8,466 nucleotides of DNA from contig JAFBAJ010000586.1 in assembly GCA_019247865.1 (NCBI GenBank), forward strand, positions 1 through 8,466, read 5' to 3'. This stretch comes from Acidobacteriota bacterium. GTDB taxonomy: Bacteria; Acidobacteriota; Blastocatellia; Pyrinomonadales; Pyrinomonadaceae. Position 1 is the first letter of the stretch, and every line of letters starts with the position of its first letter. Shown piece by piece: positions 6,841 through 8,466 of the stretch. A program made the position numbers and the translations under genes. The notes below the pieces were generated by a model. It searched no databases. It was not told the origin of the DNA and worked only from the letters and a program-made list of their open reading frames with translations.

Positions 6841-7923
6841 TTACTTAGCTCGGCCCAAAACCACCAGCTCAGGTTTCATGGCCTCGATGGAGACCTGCCG
6901 CGCCACCTCTTCGGCCACGCGGCGAAAGGCCGCGGCCTGCGGCGACTCCGGCTGGCTGACGACGACGGGCACGCCCTTGTCCCCGCCCTCGCGGACTTCC
7001 ATCCCCAACGGCACCGCGCCGAGGAACGGGACGCCATACTGTTCGGCCAGCTTCTCGCCGCCGCCCTTGCCGAAGATGTCGTAGCGCGTGCCCGTATCCG
7101 GCGCGATGAAGTAGCTCATGTTCTCGACCACGCCGAGCACGGGCACGGCGACGGTCTCAAACATACGCAAAGCGCGGCGGACATCCATCACTGCGACCTC
7201 CTGCGGCGTCGTCACGAGGACCGCGCCCTGCACCGGCACGAGCTGCGCCAGGCTCAACTGCACATCGCCCGTCCCCGGCGGCATGTCCACGATCAGATAA
7301 TCCAGCTCGCCCCACAGCACATCCGTCAAAAACTGCTTGACCAGGCCGTGCAGGATCGGCCCGCGCACGATCATCGGCTTGTCGCCCGGCTGCAATAAAG
7401 CCATCGACATCAGCTTTACGCCGTAGGCTTCGATGGGGACGAGCTTGTTGCCCTCGACTTCGGGGCGCGCGTCGCCCGCGCCGAGCATCAAAGGCACGTT
7501 CGGCCCGTACACGTCCGCGTCCATCAGGCCGACGCGCGCGCCGTCCAGCGCGAGCGCGACCGACAGGTTGACCGCGACCGTGGACTTGCCGACGCCGCCC
7601 TTGCCCGAAGAGACTGCGACGATATTGCGCACGCCCTCGACGGCGATCTTCTCGCCCAGGCCACGGCCCTTAGGCACGTCCGCGTCCATCGTCACGCGCA
7701 CGCTGGTCACGCCCGCGAGCGCGCCGACGACCTCTTTCGCAGCGTCTTCCATCTGCTCTTTGACCGGGCAGGCGGGCGTCGTCAGAACGATGCGAAATGA
7801 AACGTCGCCGCCCTCGATCCTGAGGTCGCGGATAAAGCCGAGCGTCACAATGTCCTTGTGCAAGTCCGGGTCCTGAATCTGCCGCAGCGCGTCAAGCACG
7901 CTCTGTTCCGATAGTTGGTTCAT
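6841..7923 (-). CDS. mrp: Mrp/ApbC-family Fe-S carrier ATPase with N-terminal MIP18 (DUF59) domain
   Basis: A MinD-like P-loop ATPase thought to bind and transfer Fe-S clusters. The 360 residues are normal for the family. The N-terminal MIP18/DUF59 domain (about 5-80) includes DPDLHKDIVTLGFI and the conserved Cys52 in TTPACPVK. The ATPase domain starts near 98, with the deviant Walker A SGKGGVGKST (106-115), DADVYGPN (135-142), DMPPGTGDV (213-221) and VENMSYF (266-272). The cluster-binding CxxC expected just after NMSYF is missing; the residues are IAPDTG (273-278). The ATG at 7923 has only a weak GAG upstream, but the N-terminus fits the family. It is divergent from the NifU-like gene and upstream of the A-type carrier, so the context is Fe-S assembly. 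Confidence 0.95.
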   Translation of the reverse strand: MNQLSEQSVLDALRQIQDPDLHKDIVTLGFIRDLRIEGGDVSFRIVLTTPACPVKEQMEDAAKEVVGALAGVTSVRVTMDADVPKGRGLGEKIAVEGVRNIVAVSSGKGGVGKSTVAVNLSVALALDGARVGLMDADVYGPNVPLMLGAGDARPEVEGNKLVPIEAYGVKLMSMALLQPGDKPMIVRGPILHGLVKQFLTDVLWGELDYLIVDMPPGTGDVQLSLAQLVPVQGAVLVTTPQEVAVMDVRRALRMFETVAVPVLGVVENMSYFIAPDTGTRYDIFGKGGGEKLAEQYGVPFLGAVPLGMEVREGGDKGVPVVVSQPESPQAAAFRRVAEEVARQVSIEAMKPELVVLGRAK

Positions 7924-7959
7924 AATCAGCTCAGTAATAGAATATTTGTGATTTGAGAT

Positions 7960-7988
7960 TCGAGAGTCTGTAACAACTCGTTTATGAT
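7960..7988 (+). promoter_or_regulatory. Candidate promoter for the NifU-like gene
   Basis: TCGAGA (7960-7965), a 17-base spacer and TATGAT (7983-7988) form a sigma70-like promoter with a weak -35 and a good -10. The start would be near 7994, giving a leader of about 33 bases. Its -10 almost coincides with the -10 of the opposite mrp promoter, so the two could compete for polymerase. Confidence 0.4.
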
Positions 7989-8012
7989 ATGTTTCACCAA
8001 TCTATTCGTCAA
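7984..8012 (-). promoter_or_regulatory. Sigma70-type promoter for mrp
   Basis: Read on the minus strand, TTGACG (complement of 8007-8012) is followed by exactly 17 bases and TATCAT (complement of 7984-7989). Each box matches consensus at five of six positions. The transcript start would be near 7977, leaving a leader of about 54 bases. It overlaps the palindrome at 8010-8020. Confidence 0.65.
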
Positions 8013-8025
8013 CTGAGTTGTCAAC
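8008..8025. promoter_or_regulatory. Palindrome and direct repeat in the mrp-nifU spacer, candidate operator
   Basis: CAACT-G-AGTTG (8010-8020) is a perfect 11-base palindrome. GTCAAC is also directly repeated at 8008-8013 and 8020-8025, twelve bases apart. The palindrome overlaps the -35 of the mrp promoter and would lie just downstream of the nifU transcript start, so one bound protein could affect both genes. A Fe-S-sensing regulator would be logical from context. The spacing differs from the CAAC-N6-GTTG reported for cyanobacterial SufR, so no regulator is assigned. Confidence 0.4.
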
Positions 8026-8026
8026 A

Positions 8027-8466
8027 GTGTCTGTCTATCCGGAAGAGGTCAACGAATATTTTCTGCGTGCGAGCGGCGCGGGCGAAGTGCCGGACGCGTC
8101 GGCGACCGGCGTCGCGGGCTCGCACGTCTGCGGGGCTGCGCTGCGTCTGACGCTCAGGATTGATGCAGCCTCGCAACGCATCACGGAGGCGCGTTTCAGA
8201 GCTGCCGGCTGCGGCTATCTCATCGCGGCGGCCTCGCTCCTGACGGAAATTTTGAGCGAGATCACGGTCGCAGAGGCCACGCTCCTGACGACCATGCTGG
8301 AGAGCGTCATCGCGGAGCAACTGGGAGAGTTCCCTGCCGAGAAGAGACACTGCGCCGTCCTCTGCCGCGACGGGCTCGGCTCCGCGCTGACCGCTTATCG
8401 CACGAGCCTTGAGACGGAATGGAGCGGAGACGAAGCGCTCATCTGCACCTGCTTCGGCGTCTCCGA
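8027..8466 (+). CDS. nifU: NifU-like Fe-S scaffold protein, 3' end outside the window
   Basis: A scaffold on which a cysteine desulfurase assembles Fe-S clusters. The frame is open to the window edge (146 codons plus two bases). Residues 1-125 are the IscU-type domain, with cysteine ligands C35 (HVCG), C62 (AGCGYLIA) and C109 (KRHCAVL). A [2Fe-2S] BFD-like domain begins at ICTCFGVS (139-146), as in full-length NifU rather than IscU. The Asp of the usual CGD motif is Ala37. The GTG start at 8027 is chosen because it gives MSVYPEEVNEYF and puts C35 and C62 at the numbering known for Azotobacter NifU. TTG at 8018 is an alternative, and no strong Shine-Dalgarno helps either one. The gene is divergent from mrp. 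Nothing here shows nitrogen fixation; the role is probably housekeeping Fe-S assembly. Confidence 0.9.
   Translation, partial: MSVYPEEVNEYFLRASGAGEVPDASATGVAGSHVCGAALRLTLRIDAASQRITEARFRAAGCGYLIAAASLLTEILSEITVAEATLLTTMLESVIAEQLGEFPAEKRHCAVLCRDGLGSALTAYRTSLETEWSGDEALICTCFGVS

Noticed and set aside
8010..8020. Assignment of the palindrome as a SufR site
   Set aside because: The known cyanobacterial form has six bases between CAAC and GTTG; here there are three, so the half-sites match but the spacing does not.
8021..8350. Minus-strand frame of 109 codons near the right edge
   Set aside because: It is antisense to the NifU-like gene, whose plus-strand frame has three conserved cysteines and the start of a BFD-like domain.

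Overview
The window looks like a chromosomal segment of a GC-rich bacterium. The best guess is Acidobacteriota, class Blastocatellia. This rests on the gene order ffh-rpsP-khpA-rimM-trmD-rplS, on a TPR/Fis-helix/receiver regulator of a style I associate with that class, and on intergenic palindromes made of CTTTGCG-type and GTCTTTG-type units. The assignment is an inference from style, not from a marker-gene comparison.

Layout, left to right. Positions 1-455 hold no convincing gene. They contain one octamer-based palindrome (36-99) and a dense run of stem-loops (138-417). A minus-strand regulator gene (456-1985) encodes TPR-like helices, a Fis-type DNA-binding helix and a C-terminal receiver domain. 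A 472-base divergent spacer (1986-2457) carries a well-formed sigma70 promoter for ffh. From 2458 to 6280 runs a co-directional plus-strand cluster: ffh (SRP GTPase), rpsP (S16), khpA (KH-domain RNA binder), rimM (16S processing), trmD (tRNA m1G37 methyltransferase) and rplS (L19). Two heptad-based palindromes sit inside it, one in the ffh-rpsP spacer and one filling nearly all of the rimM-trmD spacer. The cluster ends at a strong bidirectional terminator (6306-6360).

The right part is an iron-sulfur cluster neighbourhood. An A-type carrier (erpA-like, minus) and an Mrp/ApbC scaffold ATPase (minus) stand divergent from a NifU-like scaffold (plus) that runs off the window. The roughly 100-base mrp-nifU spacer has promoter elements in both directions with overlapping -10 boxes, and a perfect palindrome beside them that could be a shared operator.

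How the genes work together: the left cluster serves protein targeting, ribosome assembly and tRNA modification. The right cluster would build (NifU), hold or transfer (Mrp) and deliver (ErpA) Fe-S clusters. Points worth a second look: NifU has Ala where the scaffold Asp normally sits, Mrp lacks its CxxC, TrmD has Glu at the position of its catalytic Asp, and the trmD start codon directly abuts a 58-base palindrome. I see no CRISPR array, transposase, phage gene, tRNA or rRNA. No clearly new multi-gene system is evident.
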